Source: Ignavibacteria bacterium (GTDB lineage Bacteria > Bacteroidota > Ignavibacteria > Kapaibacteriales > Kapaibacteriaceae). Taken from it: a DNA stretch of 64,000 nt. Below are positions 1 through 8,391 of this stretch, piece by piece (the first letter of the stretch is position 1; each line of letters opens with the position of its first letter). Both the position numbers and the translations under genes were made by a program. A model generated the notes under the pieces. That model was not told the DNA's origin and did no database searches. It saw nothing but the letters and a program-made list of their open reading frames with translations. The stretch lies in assembly GCA_947495975.1 (NCBI GenBank), contig CANMBE010000001.1, positions 124,001-188,000 of the forward strand, read 5' to 3'.

Positions 1-465
1 GCGCAGTGGTATGGATGGGGCGATGGGGATCGAGACAAATGGTTCAACTCCAATAACGCTGTAGGCTGCGCCAAGCTTATGCTGAACTGTGCCCTGCGTT
101 ACAGATGTGCCATTTATGATGTTTCCTACAAACTCAGGCTGCGAAAGTGTACCAGAGAGGATCTGATACGTGCCACCAACACCGAGTTGCAATGGTTGAT
201 CAAAGATTCTCACGGAGAGATCAGTTTCAATTCCTGCTTTGATGGCCACGCCAAAACCAGATCCCGACGTAAAAGTGGTGCAGCAGTTAGGTACCGATGG
301 CAATGCAACAAAATTGGCGCTGTGTGTATTGAGTCCAGCAAACGCACCTCCAAACAAACGAAGTGCGGTTAACGAGGTGTCGCGCTCCTGTGATTGCAGT
401 GTTCCACAGACAAACATCAAGGCACATATTGCACGCCACGGGCGAAGAGGGCTATGTACGCTCAT
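1..465 (-). CDS. Outer membrane beta-barrel protein, N-terminal part (runs off the window)
   Basis: Reading the minus strand from an ATG at 465 gives 155 codons with no stop up to the window edge. The start overlaps the stop of the upstream gene as ATGA, which indicates translational coupling. The first 25 residues form a short signal peptide (charged start, then ALMFVCGTLQSQ). The rest alternates polar and hydrophobic residues and is glycine-rich (GGAFAGLN, GFGVAIKAGIE, LQLGVGGTYQIL), as in the barrel of a surface-exposed outer membrane protein. An LPSVPNCC element sits near residue 60. Family assignment beyond a beta-barrel of the PorT/OmpA type is inference because the C-terminus is missing. 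It may work with the secreted protein encoded just upstream. Confidence 0.7.
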   Translation of the reverse strand, partial: MSVHSPLRPWRAICALMFVCGTLQSQERDTSLTALRLFGGAFAGLNTHSANFVALPSVPNCCTTFTSGSGFGVAIKAGIETDLSVRIFDQPLQLGVGGTYQILSGTLSQPEFVGNIINGTSVTQGTVQHKLGAAYSVIGVEPFVSIPIAPSIPLR

Positions 466-3400
466 CGAATCACAACTATAAACGTTGATGTAGTATTTTT
501 CTCTGCTGTTATATAAGCAGCGTGCACACCTGACGAAAGCTTGCGCGTATCAACTTCAATAGTAGATGCACCACGGACAATATGTACGTGCTGTCTATGA
601 TGAACTACACCCTGCTGGTCGGATAGTGTGAGAGTGCCCACGGCATCATCGTCTGAGAAAATAGAAATCGTGGCAATCTCTGAAGATGGCTGGGGAGCAA
701 CAGACCTGATCTGCAATCCTGAGCTATACAGAATGTGTCTATTGGGATCAGGATTGAGAATGCGAAGGAGCCCCTTCTGATACGTCATTGCAACAGAGGA
801 TCCGAATGCGGTTGCTGTTGAGTCAAAGGTCAGCACAGATGAATCTATCTCAGCAATTCCTGCTGGCCCTAGCAATCTGGCAATTTCTTGAGTTCTCGAA
901 AACGATCCCACTACACGAAAGCGAATGTGTCGGTCACCGTCTACAATGTCTTGCGAAAGAATCTCAGCAGTACCTAAATCGCTTGATATCGTTCTTGCAA
1001 GGAAGAGTCTAGGGTTAACAAGCATCACGCCCTCAAATGAGCGTTCTCCATTATAAAGCACATTCTCAACAATCGTTGTTGTTATTGGTATCACTGCATC
1101 CCCTCGTGGGTCTGCACTCACAACTGGGGCAATAACTGTTGCCTTCCCAACGTATGAGACAAGCCGAATTCCAAGTGATGATGCACATGGCGCAAATCCT
1201 AGCGCAAGAATGTCGGTTCCACTTATTGCTCCGCCATCATAACGTATACGTAACCGTATAGAATCGTTGCCAGGTATCGATGCAGGAATTGCAGTCAATA
1301 GCGTAAAGGGGGCTCCTGCAGGAAGCACCGCAGATGTTAGCACAACCTCGTTAGCGGAATGGTTGGCAACAACAACTTCGCGCTCATCGATTTCAGGTAC
1401 GAAGGCAAGTGACGGATGTGACAATTGAATATCTGCACCAGCCCCATAGCCAATCACACGAATAGTACGAGTGACATTCACTTGACCGGCGTAAAGGATG
1501 ACAACGTCATCAGTGTCTCTTCCTAGTGTACGAGGCACAAACAAGATGTCTAGATCGAGACTCTCATTTGGTGAGAGTGACGTGCCTGAGTTGAAACCGC
1601 GAATTCGAAATTGCGATCCAATTCCCTTGCGCATATTCAAACCGTTTATAACAACATCAATTGGGTCATTATTTTGGATGAGTGAAAGTCTCGTTGAGCT
1701 TGTGTCACCAATGCAGACATTCCCAAAGTCAGTCATATCGCCAGACAGCGTCAGATTACGATCACGTGAAGTACCTTGAATAGGCACACGATACTTTACA
1801 CCACACGCTGTAAGGTCTAATGTGTCAACGAGTCTTCCAGTGTCTTGAAGAGTTGCAATAAACTGAACGCGTAAACATTCACCTGGGAGCACTGTATCAT
1901 TACGTATAGCATTAGGTAGTGCCAGCCATGAGTTAAGCTTTAATGCACCCGTTTCAAAAAGTGCTCTCACTGCGCCATTATTACATATGGTGGTTGTAAC
2001 CATAGTGTCTACACGTGTGCCAATATAATGGGCACCGAACGTGATCGACGTGGAAGACATATCCAACGGAATAATCCTAAATACACCGTCGCTTACATCC
2101 CTTTCTGGCGTGATGATGCGGCGGACAAGAATATTATTTTGAATGTCATTTGAACATGAGGCCAATGTTGAACCATCAGATCCATATTCAATGTCAGTAA
2201 GTCGATTAGAATGACCAGGCATTCCCGTGATTGGACCTGCCATTTGACGATTGATGATGTCGTACTGACGAATCTGAGGTTGGCCTTCAAATCCCATCGT
2301 CAGATATGTTTCACTCGGATTGAACGTGAGCCCAACAGAATTCGGTCCTTCACGATAGATCACGCGAATCAGCGAATTCTTCATTACATCATACATGAGT
2401 GTACGCTGTTCTTGAGCAGTGTTTCCAACACCAGGATTTGATGCGCCGGCAATAACCATCAATTGTGAGCTACCAGATGTTGACACGTTGTATGGTGCTG
2501 GGCCGCCATTTTCGGGAAGTTTTGTGGCAAACCTAGACAGCTCTTTTAACGTTGATGGATCTATACGGACAACATCACCATCAATCTGAGCAACGGTAAG
2601 TATACCATTAGCCAACTTACCTGCAGAGGACGGCGCGCTTAAAACTATCGGAGTACGTTTGGCAAGAGTTACAGGGTCAAATACGTAAACCTGCCCACCA
2701 GTGCGTCCAACCACCACTGCATTCACACCTCCCAGATCAGTACCGATTTCAACAACCTGTTGTAGTTCCACATCTACCCGCGCAACTGGTGCACGTATGG
2801 ACGTAGAAAAGCGCTGAATCTGATCATTTAAGGGGGCTTGTCTATCAAGTACAACGAGAATATCTCTTGTACTGCCAACGTAGCACATTGCTTTGATCAC
2901 TGTTACGGAATCCACAATGCCTTCTGCAACATATCGATTTACAATTGTTGAGGTAACGATATCCCATTCACTGATAACGCCATTTGAATGTGCAACGGAA
3001 AGAAAACGACCGGTTGAATTGAATGCCAGATTTGTAGCTGGCGAGGATTCTCCGGCGAGCCATCGAGCATCAGAAGCCCCTTGCTTTTGATACACTCTAA
3101 TGCGAGCGCTGTCTGTGAAATTTGCTGGCACTCGCCATACCACTGTTGAATCAAGAGTTGAGTCGATAAATTTCCACTTGCGACCATTATCGATACTGTA
3201 TTCAACGTGAGTACTGAATCCTTGTATGGCTCCCTTCCAACGAATAGTAAGATCTTGGCACGGCGTTACGCTCTCGCCACCGTTGGGCGAAAGAACTTGT
3301 AGAACCGTTGTAGCCATGTATGACGGTGTGTTTGCAAAGATCATCACATCGATGCGCGATCCACCCTCGTATACAAACGTGAGCACATCGCTCATTGGAC

Positions 3401-4124
3401 CAGCCAACTTTGGAGAGCATATCAGATCAAAACGATAGTCGCCCCCACTTTCGATGTCAACAGGAGGCGCCTTGGTTCTATATGTTCCCTTCCAAACAAC
3501 ACGGAAGTTATCTGAGCGCAAAAGAATAGTGTCGAGGTGCAAGTAACGCTCATTACCGTTTGTCCCTCGAGTAACTTCTTGGGCTCGTACGTTAAGCTTG
3601 CGCAAAGAATCCACACCAACAGCTACATCACCAAAGTCAATGAAATACGGAACAGGTCTGAATGAACTATCGAGAATCACAACGTTGCCACCGCGCGGAG
3701 GACTGAAACTCCAGGAGACTCGAAGAGCACCTACGTTTCCGTTGTCTACAGCATAAAGTGTAACTCCACTCGCAATAGAAGTAGGTATGGAATTCAATGC
3801 GGGGTTAAAGAGCGATGTTGCAAACACAGCAGTATACACGCCCTGCGACTCACTTGTTAATCTACTCAGCTTGATGTACCGATTGTCTTCGAGAACAAAT
3901 ACATCCTTCAACTCCAGCGTTGTTGGTTGCCCTTGGCGTGTTACACGAAACCTCGTAGATATAACAGGATATCGAGATACGTCAATCGATGACCCAACAC
4001 CAGGTATTGAAACGCCCGTAAGTACAAGCTGGGCATAGGCTTGCTCGCTCATAATCGCGGATAAAAGCGCAATCAAGCACACGATGAGTAACCGAGATTT
4101 TCTAACAGAACAATTCAGGAGCAT
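462..4124 (-). CDS. Large secreted protein with WD40-like repeats, ASH-type domains and T9SS sorting domain
   Basis: The product is 1220 aa if it starts at the ATG at 4124. An in-frame TTG at 4175 would add 17 residues, but the ATG gives a clean signal peptide (hydrophobic LIVCLIALLSAIM, cleavage after AYA). Order of parts: beta-rich N-terminus; a Ser-Thr-rich domain opening SPNGGE with conserved W residues near 280-360; beta-propeller-like repeats (FNSTGRFLSVAHSNG, GSDGSTLASCSND) between about 370 and 680; two choice-of-anchor-D/ASH-like segments with TDFGNVCIGD near 815; and a T9SS type A-like C-terminal domain ending FIVVIR. It is probably exported and attached to the cell surface. It lies 56 bp after the ABC ATPase gene and overlaps the next gene by 4 bp. 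The substrate or partner is unknown. Confidence 0.75.
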   Translation of the reverse strand: MLLNCSVRKSRLLIVCLIALLSAIMSEQAYAQLVLTGVSIPGVGSSIDVSRYPVISTRFRVTRQGQPTTLELKDVFVLEDNRYIKLSRLTSESQGVYTAVFATSLFNPALNSIPTSIASGVTLYAVDNGNVGALRVSWSFSPPRGGNVVILDSSFRPVPYFIDFGDVAVGVDSLRKLNVRAQEVTRGTNGNERYLHLDTILLRSDNFRVVWKGTYRTKAPPVDIESGGDYRFDLICSPKLAGPMSDVLTFVYEGGSRIDVMIFANTPSYMATTVLQVLSPNGGESVTPCQDLTIRWKGAIQGFSTHVEYSIDNGRKWKFIDSTLDSTVVWRVPANFTDSARIRVYQKQGASDARWLAGESSPATNLAFNSTGRFLSVAHSNGVISEWDIVTSTIVNRYVAEGIVDSVTVIKAMCYVGSTRDILVVLDRQAPLNDQIQRFSTSIRAPVARVDVELQQVVEIGTDLGGVNAVVVGRTGGQVYVFDPVTLAKRTPIVLSAPSSAGKLANGILTVAQIDGDVVRIDPSTLKELSRFATKLPENGGPAPYNVSTSGSSQLMVIAGASNPGVGNTAQEQRTLMYDVMKNSLIRVIYREGPNSVGLTFNPSETYLTMGFEGQPQIRQYDIINRQMAGPITGMPGHSNRLTDIEYGSDGSTLASCSNDIQNNILVRRIITPERDVSDGVFRIIPLDMSSTSITFGAHYIGTRVDTMVTTTICNNGAVRALFETGALKLNSWLALPNAIRNDTVLPGECLRVQFIATLQDTGRLVDTLDLTACGVKYRVPIQGTSRDRNLTLSGDMTDFGNVCIGDTSSTRLSLIQNNDPIDVVINGLNMRKGIGSQFRIRGFNSGTSLSPNESLDLDILFVPRTLGRDTDDVVILYAGQVNVTRTIRVIGYGAGADIQLSHPSLAFVPEIDEREVVVANHSANEVVLTSAVLPAGAPFTLLTAIPASIPGNDSIRLRIRYDGGAISGTDILALGFAPCASSLGIRLVSYVGKATVIAPVVSADPRGDAVIPITTTIVENVLYNGERSFEGVMLVNPRLFLARTISSDLGTAEILSQDIVDGDRHIRFRVVGSFSRTQEIARLLGPAGIAEIDSSVLTFDSTATAFGSSVAMTYQKGLLRILNPDPNRHILYSSGLQIRSVAPQPSSEIATISIFSDDDAVGTLTLSDQQGVVHHRQHVHIVRGASTIEVDTRKLSSGVHAAYITAEKNTTSTFIVVIR

Positions 4125-4180
4125 TATCAATAAACCGAGCTTTCTTAATGGCCGCAGAGACGTAGTAGCGGACAAGACAG

Positions 4181-4975
4181 TTACAGGATGATCGGTTCGG
4201 ACTGAACAAACCGTGCAAGAAACTCTACAACAACAGGGTCAGCCGATGCACGCAGCTCCAATACGGTTCCACTAAACTGAACCTTGCCGCTATCTATCAT
4301 GATAACCTGGTCTGCTATGTTATACACGCTGAACATATCATGGGTGATTACAACGGAAGTAACGTTTTGTGTGCTTGCAACGTGTTCGAGCAGGTCATCT
4401 ATTTGTTGTGATGTTACCGGGTCAAGACCCGTGGTTGGCTCGTCATAAAAGATGTATGTAGGCTCGCCAACAAGCGCACGTGCCACACCCACACGCTTCC
4501 TCATGCCACCAGATAGTGCACTCGGCTTCTTTGCAGCAAGCAACGAATATGCGAACTCAAATGTGTCCGTATCACTCTGTGATATGTCTGGAATCAATCC
4601 AACAGCGCTAAGAACGCGTCTACCTTCTGCATCGAGACGAGCAGCATTTGTTTCGCCGTGCTCAACAAGTCCGATAACGATGTTGTCGAACACAGAAAGT
4701 GAATCGAAGAGTGCAGCCCCTTGAAAGACATATCCAATACGCCGCCGTAGTGCAAACAATTCCTTCTTTGTGAGCTTGCTCACATCGCTTCCATCTATTG
4801 TCACAGTTCCAGCGTCGGCTTGGAGTAGTCCAACGATATGTTTTAACAAAACACTCTTGCCGCAGCCAGACCTACCAATAATACAGGTAGTCTGACCAAC
4901 GGGGATTGTTAAGTTCACTCCTCTAAGAACTGTGTTAGAGCCAAAGGATTTCTCGATACCGCGTAGCTCGATCAT
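4181..4975 (-). CDS. ABC transporter ATPase, MlaF-like (phospholipid transport type)
   Basis: A 264-aa ATPase with Walker A GRSGCGKS at residues 34-41, Q-loop Gln85, signature LSGGM at 154-158 and Walker B IFYDEP around 175-180. The LSGGMRKRVGVARAL stretch and the TTGLDP run match the MlaF/Mkl group, which powers lipid movement between inner and outer membrane. No MlaE permease or MlaD-type protein lies next to it in this window, so its partners must be encoded elsewhere. The start overlaps the stop of the upstream gene by 4 bp, so the two ATPases are probably co-translated. It could be another lipid or organic-solvent exporter subunit, but the ATPase assignment itself is secure. Confidence 0.85.
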   Translation of the reverse strand: MIELRGIEKSFGSNTVLRGVNLTIPVGQTTCIIGRSGCGKSVLLKHIVGLLQADAGTVTIDGSDVSKLTKKELFALRRRIGYVFQGAALFDSLSVFDNIVIGLVEHGETNAARLDAEGRRVLSAVGLIPDISQSDTDTFEFAYSLLAAKKPSALSGGMRKRVGVARALVGEPTYIFYDEPTTGLDPVTSQQIDDLLEHVASTQNVTSVVITHDMFSVYNIADQVIMIDSGKVQFSGTVLELRASADPVVVEFLARFVQSEPIIL

Positions 4976-6765
4976 GCGCGAGGGCGCTCCTTTGTACGAG
5001 CCCGAATCACTTCAAGCGAGCCTGTTGGAATTGCATGAATGAGCCGGCGGGTATAGTCATCCTTTGGTTGAGCATACAGCTCGTTGGACGTGTCCATCTC
5101 AACGATTCTACCAGCATTCATAACCGCAATGCGATCACTGATAAACTTCACCACACTTAAATCGTGTGAGATGAAGATGTAGGTAAGTTTAAACTCATCC
5201 CGTAGGTCTACCAGCAGATTAAGTACCTGTGCCTGTACAGACACATCAAGCGCACTAACACTCTCATCGCAGATGAGTAGCTTTGGTTTGAGGGCCAACG
5301 CACGAGCAATACAGATGCGTTGACGTTGTCCGCCAGAAAATTCATGCGGGTAATTTGAGAAGTGTCTCGGCAGGAGATTGACCTTATCGAGCAGATATAG
5401 AACGTGTTCTTTCCGTTCTGCGTCATTCGCTCCGATGTTGTGCACAGTGAGGACTTCCATAATCGCACTACCCACACTCAATCGAGGGTTGAGCGAAGAA
5501 TATGGATCTTGGAAGATGATCTGAAAATCCTTGCGCAGATTTTTTAGATCAGCCGATGATAATGAGCGCACATCCTTGCCATCAAACATTACGTTTCCAC
5601 CTGTAGGCTCAACGAGTCTTAGCACTGCTCTACCAGTAGTGGTCTTTCCGCATCCCGATTCTCCAACCAGGCCAAGCGTTTCACCTGGCTTAACGTTGAA
5701 GGTAATTCCGTCTACGGCCTTAACGTGTCCTGCTGTCCGACCAAAGACTCCTGATTTGATTGGGAAATACACCTGAAGATCTTGCACATCAAGCAATGGT
5801 TTCATCTGCGCGAGACGAGAATTACGATCGGCAATTTCTGTAGGCGAAAATTCCAATTCATGTAGCAAGGCGTCAACTGAAGTTTGCGAGCGCACAGAAA
5901 TCTCACCCGTTTCAGTTTCGTCCATAAAGTCTCGCACTGTTGGCAGAATCTTTAGCTTTTTATCTAGTCGTGGGCGGCACGCAAGAAGCCCCTTTGTATA
6001 TGGATGTTGAGGATTCTCAAAAATTTCTTGCACGGTGCCCGTCTCAACAATCTTTCCTTTGTACATCACGATTACGTCATCAGCAATTTCTGCAATCACA
6101 CCTAGATCGTGTGTTATGAACATCATGGACATACCATGCTGTTGTTGCAGCTGCCGCATGAGATCAAGGATCGTTGCCTGAACCGTTACATCAAGAGCAG
6201 TTGTTGGCTCGTCGGCGATGAGCAACGAGGGATTACATGACATAGCCATTGCAATCATCACACGCTGTTTTTGTCCACCCGAAAGTTGGTGCGGGTAGGA
6301 AGTCATCATTGACTCTGGACGAGGGAGCTGAACTTCCTTGAGGAGCTTAAGCGTGCGCATGCGGGCTTCGTCTTTACTCACGCGCTGGTGAAGGCGGATG
6401 GCTTCGATTATTTGGTCACCACAGGTAAAGACCGGATTGAGAGAGGTCATGGGTTCTTGAAATATCATTGCAATCTTGTTGCCACGATATGTCCGCATGG
6501 TCTCTTCAGAAATCTTCAAAAGATCTGTCACCGTGCCATTGTCCTCATGAAAGAGAACCTGCCCACCAGTGATTTGTCCAGGCGGCGTCTGAATAAGTCT
6601 CATCACGCTAAGGCTTGTGACAGATTTACCAGAGCCAGACTCTCCCACAATACCAAGAGTTCTGCCCTTGTGAACTGTGAACGATACATCATTCACCGCC
6701 TTAACGTCATAGATGTCAGAGCGGAATTCCGTTACGAGGTTGCGAACCTCAAGAAGTGTTGCCAT
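4972..6765 (-). CDS. Fused double-ATPase subunit of a peptide ABC transporter (DppD-DppF/YejF type)
   Basis: At 597 aa it holds two complete ABC ATPase domains in tandem. The first half has Walker A GESGSGKS near residue 42, signature LSGGQ and Walker B LLIADEP. The second half has GESGCGKT near 365, FSGGQ and LLICDES. Each half ends in the oligopeptide-binding C-terminal extension (for example [11 protein letters not shown]). This layout is known for YejF, GsiA and similar fused peptide/nickel importer subunits that energise a permease pair at the inner membrane. No permease or binding protein is adjacent. A -7 type box lies only 7 nt before the ATG, so the message probably has a very short leader. 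Confidence 0.9.
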   Translation of the reverse strand: MATLLEVRNLVTEFRSDIYDVKAVNDVSFTVHKGRTLGIVGESGSGKSVTSLSVMRLIQTPPGQITGGQVLFHEDNGTVTDLLKISEETMRTYRGNKIAMIFQEPMTSLNPVFTCGDQIIEAIRLHQRVSKDEARMRTLKLLKEVQLPRPESMMTSYPHQLSGGQKQRVMIAMAMSCNPSLLIADEPTTALDVTVQATILDLMRQLQQQHGMSMMFITHDLGVIAEIADDVIVMYKGKIVETGTVQEIFENPQHPYTKGLLACRPRLDKKLKILPTVRDFMDETETGEISVRSQTSVDALLHELEFSPTEIADRNSRLAQMKPLLDVQDLQVYFPIKSGVFGRTAGHVKAVDGITFNVKPGETLGLVGESGCGKTTTGRAVLRLVEPTGGNVMFDGKDVRSLSSADLKNLRKDFQIIFQDPYSSLNPRLSVGSAIMEVLTVHNIGANDAERKEHVLYLLDKVNLLPRHFSNYPHEFSGGQRQRICIARALALKPKLLICDESVSALDVSVQAQVLNLLVDLRDEFKLTYIFISHDLSVVKFISDRIAVMNAGRIVEMDTSNELYAQPKDDYTRRLIHAIPTGSLEVIRARTKERPRA

Positions 6766-6772
6766 AAGGGGT

Positions 6773-6780
6773 CAAAGATA
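6773..6780 (-). promoter_or_regulatory. Putative -7 promoter box TATCTTTG
   Basis: On the minus strand the box reads TATCTTTG and matches the Bacteroidota -7 consensus TAnnTTTG. It ends 7 nt before the ATG of the fused peptide-transporter ATPase at 6765, so transcription would start close to the start codon. No clear -33 TTTG was found; a TTAGG lies about 16 nt further upstream. Confidence 0.45.
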
Positions 6781-6795
6781 CCGAACGTCTGCATC

Positions 6796-8088
6796 CTAAC
6801 GGCTTGCTAGAACAGACCCAGCGGTCCATTTGAGGTAGATCGTTGATATAATCCGCCCAAGAGTCATTGAAATGGCTGCTGCAAGCGCTCCGTTGAGTTC
6901 TGTGAAGGTTACAAGCAAAACCATAATGAGGGCTATGCCCCCTACCTCAAGAACGGTTGAGATGGTCACTTTTACATTCTGGCGTGCTGAAATCAGCACC
7001 GAGCGATACAATGAATATGCCACCGCAATGGACGGAAGAACAACAAGCACCATCGTGGGCACTTTTGCGAAACCTGCCAATTGGGGCTGCAGACCATAAA
7101 GACCAGTGTACACCATGCCGAGCAACGGCGTAAAGGCAATTGCAGAAAGAATCACGGTTGTGCAGATGACGATCCCAAAACCCACTCTCCGAACAGCCGC
7201 ATAGTTCTGCTGCTTGTCTCCAATGAGGGCAACACCCACCTCTTGATACGAGAACCCAAAGCTTCGAAAGAAAAACACAAATGAATCAACAACAGGAAGA
7301 ACGGCGAGTGACGATAGGGGGTCAGGCGCGCGGCTCATGAAATACGCCAACATTGGTGTTACGGCAAACCCAAATGCAGAAGTTGCCGCAAGAGGCAACC
7401 AGAAGCGGACAATCTCAGCAGTCGAGATTCCATCACCCTCCATCACAACAGCACGCTCATACATCTTTAACACATCGCGAACCATATACTTGGTCATTGC
7501 TGCTTCGCACATTACACCGATCGTAAGACTAAGGGTGCCAACAAGTACTCCAGGTATTGTACCAATCAACATCAATGTGATGGCAGAACAGAGCATTGTA
7601 ATTAAGCGGACGATTGTACCGTACGCTACAAGTCGGGTGCGTCCATTGCGGATCAAAAGTCCTTGATAGAACCTGCGGTAGCCTATTGCTGCAGGCCATG
7701 GGATCATGCTGACAAAACCCCAATACATGAGAGTTGCCACGCTAGGGGGCAGGTGGAGCACTTCATTGGTGACGATGTTGTACACCCATGGTATAGAGAC
7801 AACAACCATCCCTGCGGTAACGATTATGTTAATTCGGTACGCAAATGTTCTCAGCGCAATCATCGATGCACGGTCTCGCGCTAGCGCCACGGAAGTGCTA
7901 AGAAGGTGTATCACTGGAGATTCAATGAACATCGCCAATGCAACGGCAACGCCATATGCAGCTAGATTACGTGTATCGAAAGGAAGACGAGCAATGAAGG
8001 ATGCAAGAATTGTCCCTTCCATCGACATCATCATCCACGTAATGCTTAGCGGGATCCAGAATCTGACTACGTTACGAGAAGTGATCAT
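6796..8088 (-). CDS. Polytopic membrane protein of the MATE/MOP flippase superfamily (ANK-like)
   Basis: A 430-aa protein that is almost entirely hydrophobic segments, consistent with about 12 membrane helices. The central RRFYQGLLIRNGRTR stretch and the overall layout resemble ANK/MATE-type transporters of the MOP superfamily, which move small anions, drugs or lipid-linked sugars across the inner membrane. The substrate cannot be told from sequence. It is first in the minus-strand run that continues with the two ABC ATPase genes, 30 bp upstream of the fused one, although that gene also has its own -7 box. It could be read as a multidrug or polysaccharide exporter; the superfamily is the safe level. 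Confidence 0.6.
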   Translation of the reverse strand: MITSRNVVRFWIPLSITWMMMSMEGTILASFIARLPFDTRNLAAYGVAVALAMFIESPVIHLLSTSVALARDRASMIALRTFAYRINIIVTAGMVVVSIPWVYNIVTNEVLHLPPSVATLMYWGFVSMIPWPAAIGYRRFYQGLLIRNGRTRLVAYGTIVRLITMLCSAITLMLIGTIPGVLVGTLSLTIGVMCEAAMTKYMVRDVLKMYERAVVMEGDGISTAEIVRFWLPLAATSAFGFAVTPMLAYFMSRAPDPLSSLAVLPVVDSFVFFFRSFGFSYQEVGVALIGDKQQNYAAVRRVGFGIVICTTVILSAIAFTPLLGMVYTGLYGLQPQLAGFAKVPTMVLVVLPSIAVAYSLYRSVLISARQNVKVTISTVLEVGGIALIMVLLVTFTELNGALAAAISMTLGRIISTIYLKWTAGSVLASR

Positions 8089-8096
8089 CCGCTAAT

Positions 8097-8252
8097 TTAG
8101 TTCAATGGAACACACAGAAATTCAATGATGACCGCATATGCTCTATAAGGTTCTCCCCGTTTCAGATCAATGGGCGTCTGTTCCCGTGGAATGATATCGC
8201 GTCCATTACGATACACGATATCGATGGTGCTTGCCGGCCAGTTAACAAACAC
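8097..8252 (-). CDS. Possible small ORF (51 codons) just before the flippase-like gene
   Basis: A GTG-started frame on the minus strand encodes 51 aa with a protein-like composition (TIDIVYRNGRDII, YRAYAVIIEFLCVPLN). It ends 8 nt before the ATG of the next gene at 8088. No ribosome binding site is obvious and an open frame of this length can occur by chance. It may also be the remnant of a longer gene, since an in-frame TGA lies just upstream of the GTG. I recognise no family. An inverted repeat GATATCG/CGATATC (8193-8222) falls inside it. Confidence 0.25.
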   Translation of the reverse strand: MFVNWPASTIDIVYRNGRDIIPREQTPIDLKRGEPYRAYAVIIEFLCVPLN

Positions 8253-8391
8253 GCAACATCAGGTAACACTTTGGTTATAATTCAAGATCGAAGCATAACA
8301 TAGACCTAACATTCTAGTGAAGTGTGCCGCATAGGTTCGCAGTTGAATCTGCATAAAGACCTTTTTTCACTCTTCATTTCGGGGTAGTTCT
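8253..8391. promoter_or_regulatory. Leader region upstream of the PhoX-like gene
   Basis: This AT-rich part of the divergent spacer between the flippase-like gene (-) and the PhoX-like gene (+) should hold the phosphatase promoter. A TTTGG at about 8270 could be a -33 element, but I found no convincing TAnnTTTG -7 box downstream of it. No Pho-box-like direct repeat was evident by eye. Confidence 0.3.

Noticed and set aside
8193-8222. Inverted repeat GATATCG/CGATATC as an operator
   Set aside because: Arms are short, the spacing is 16 bp, and it lies inside a possible small ORF far from either start; chance is likely.
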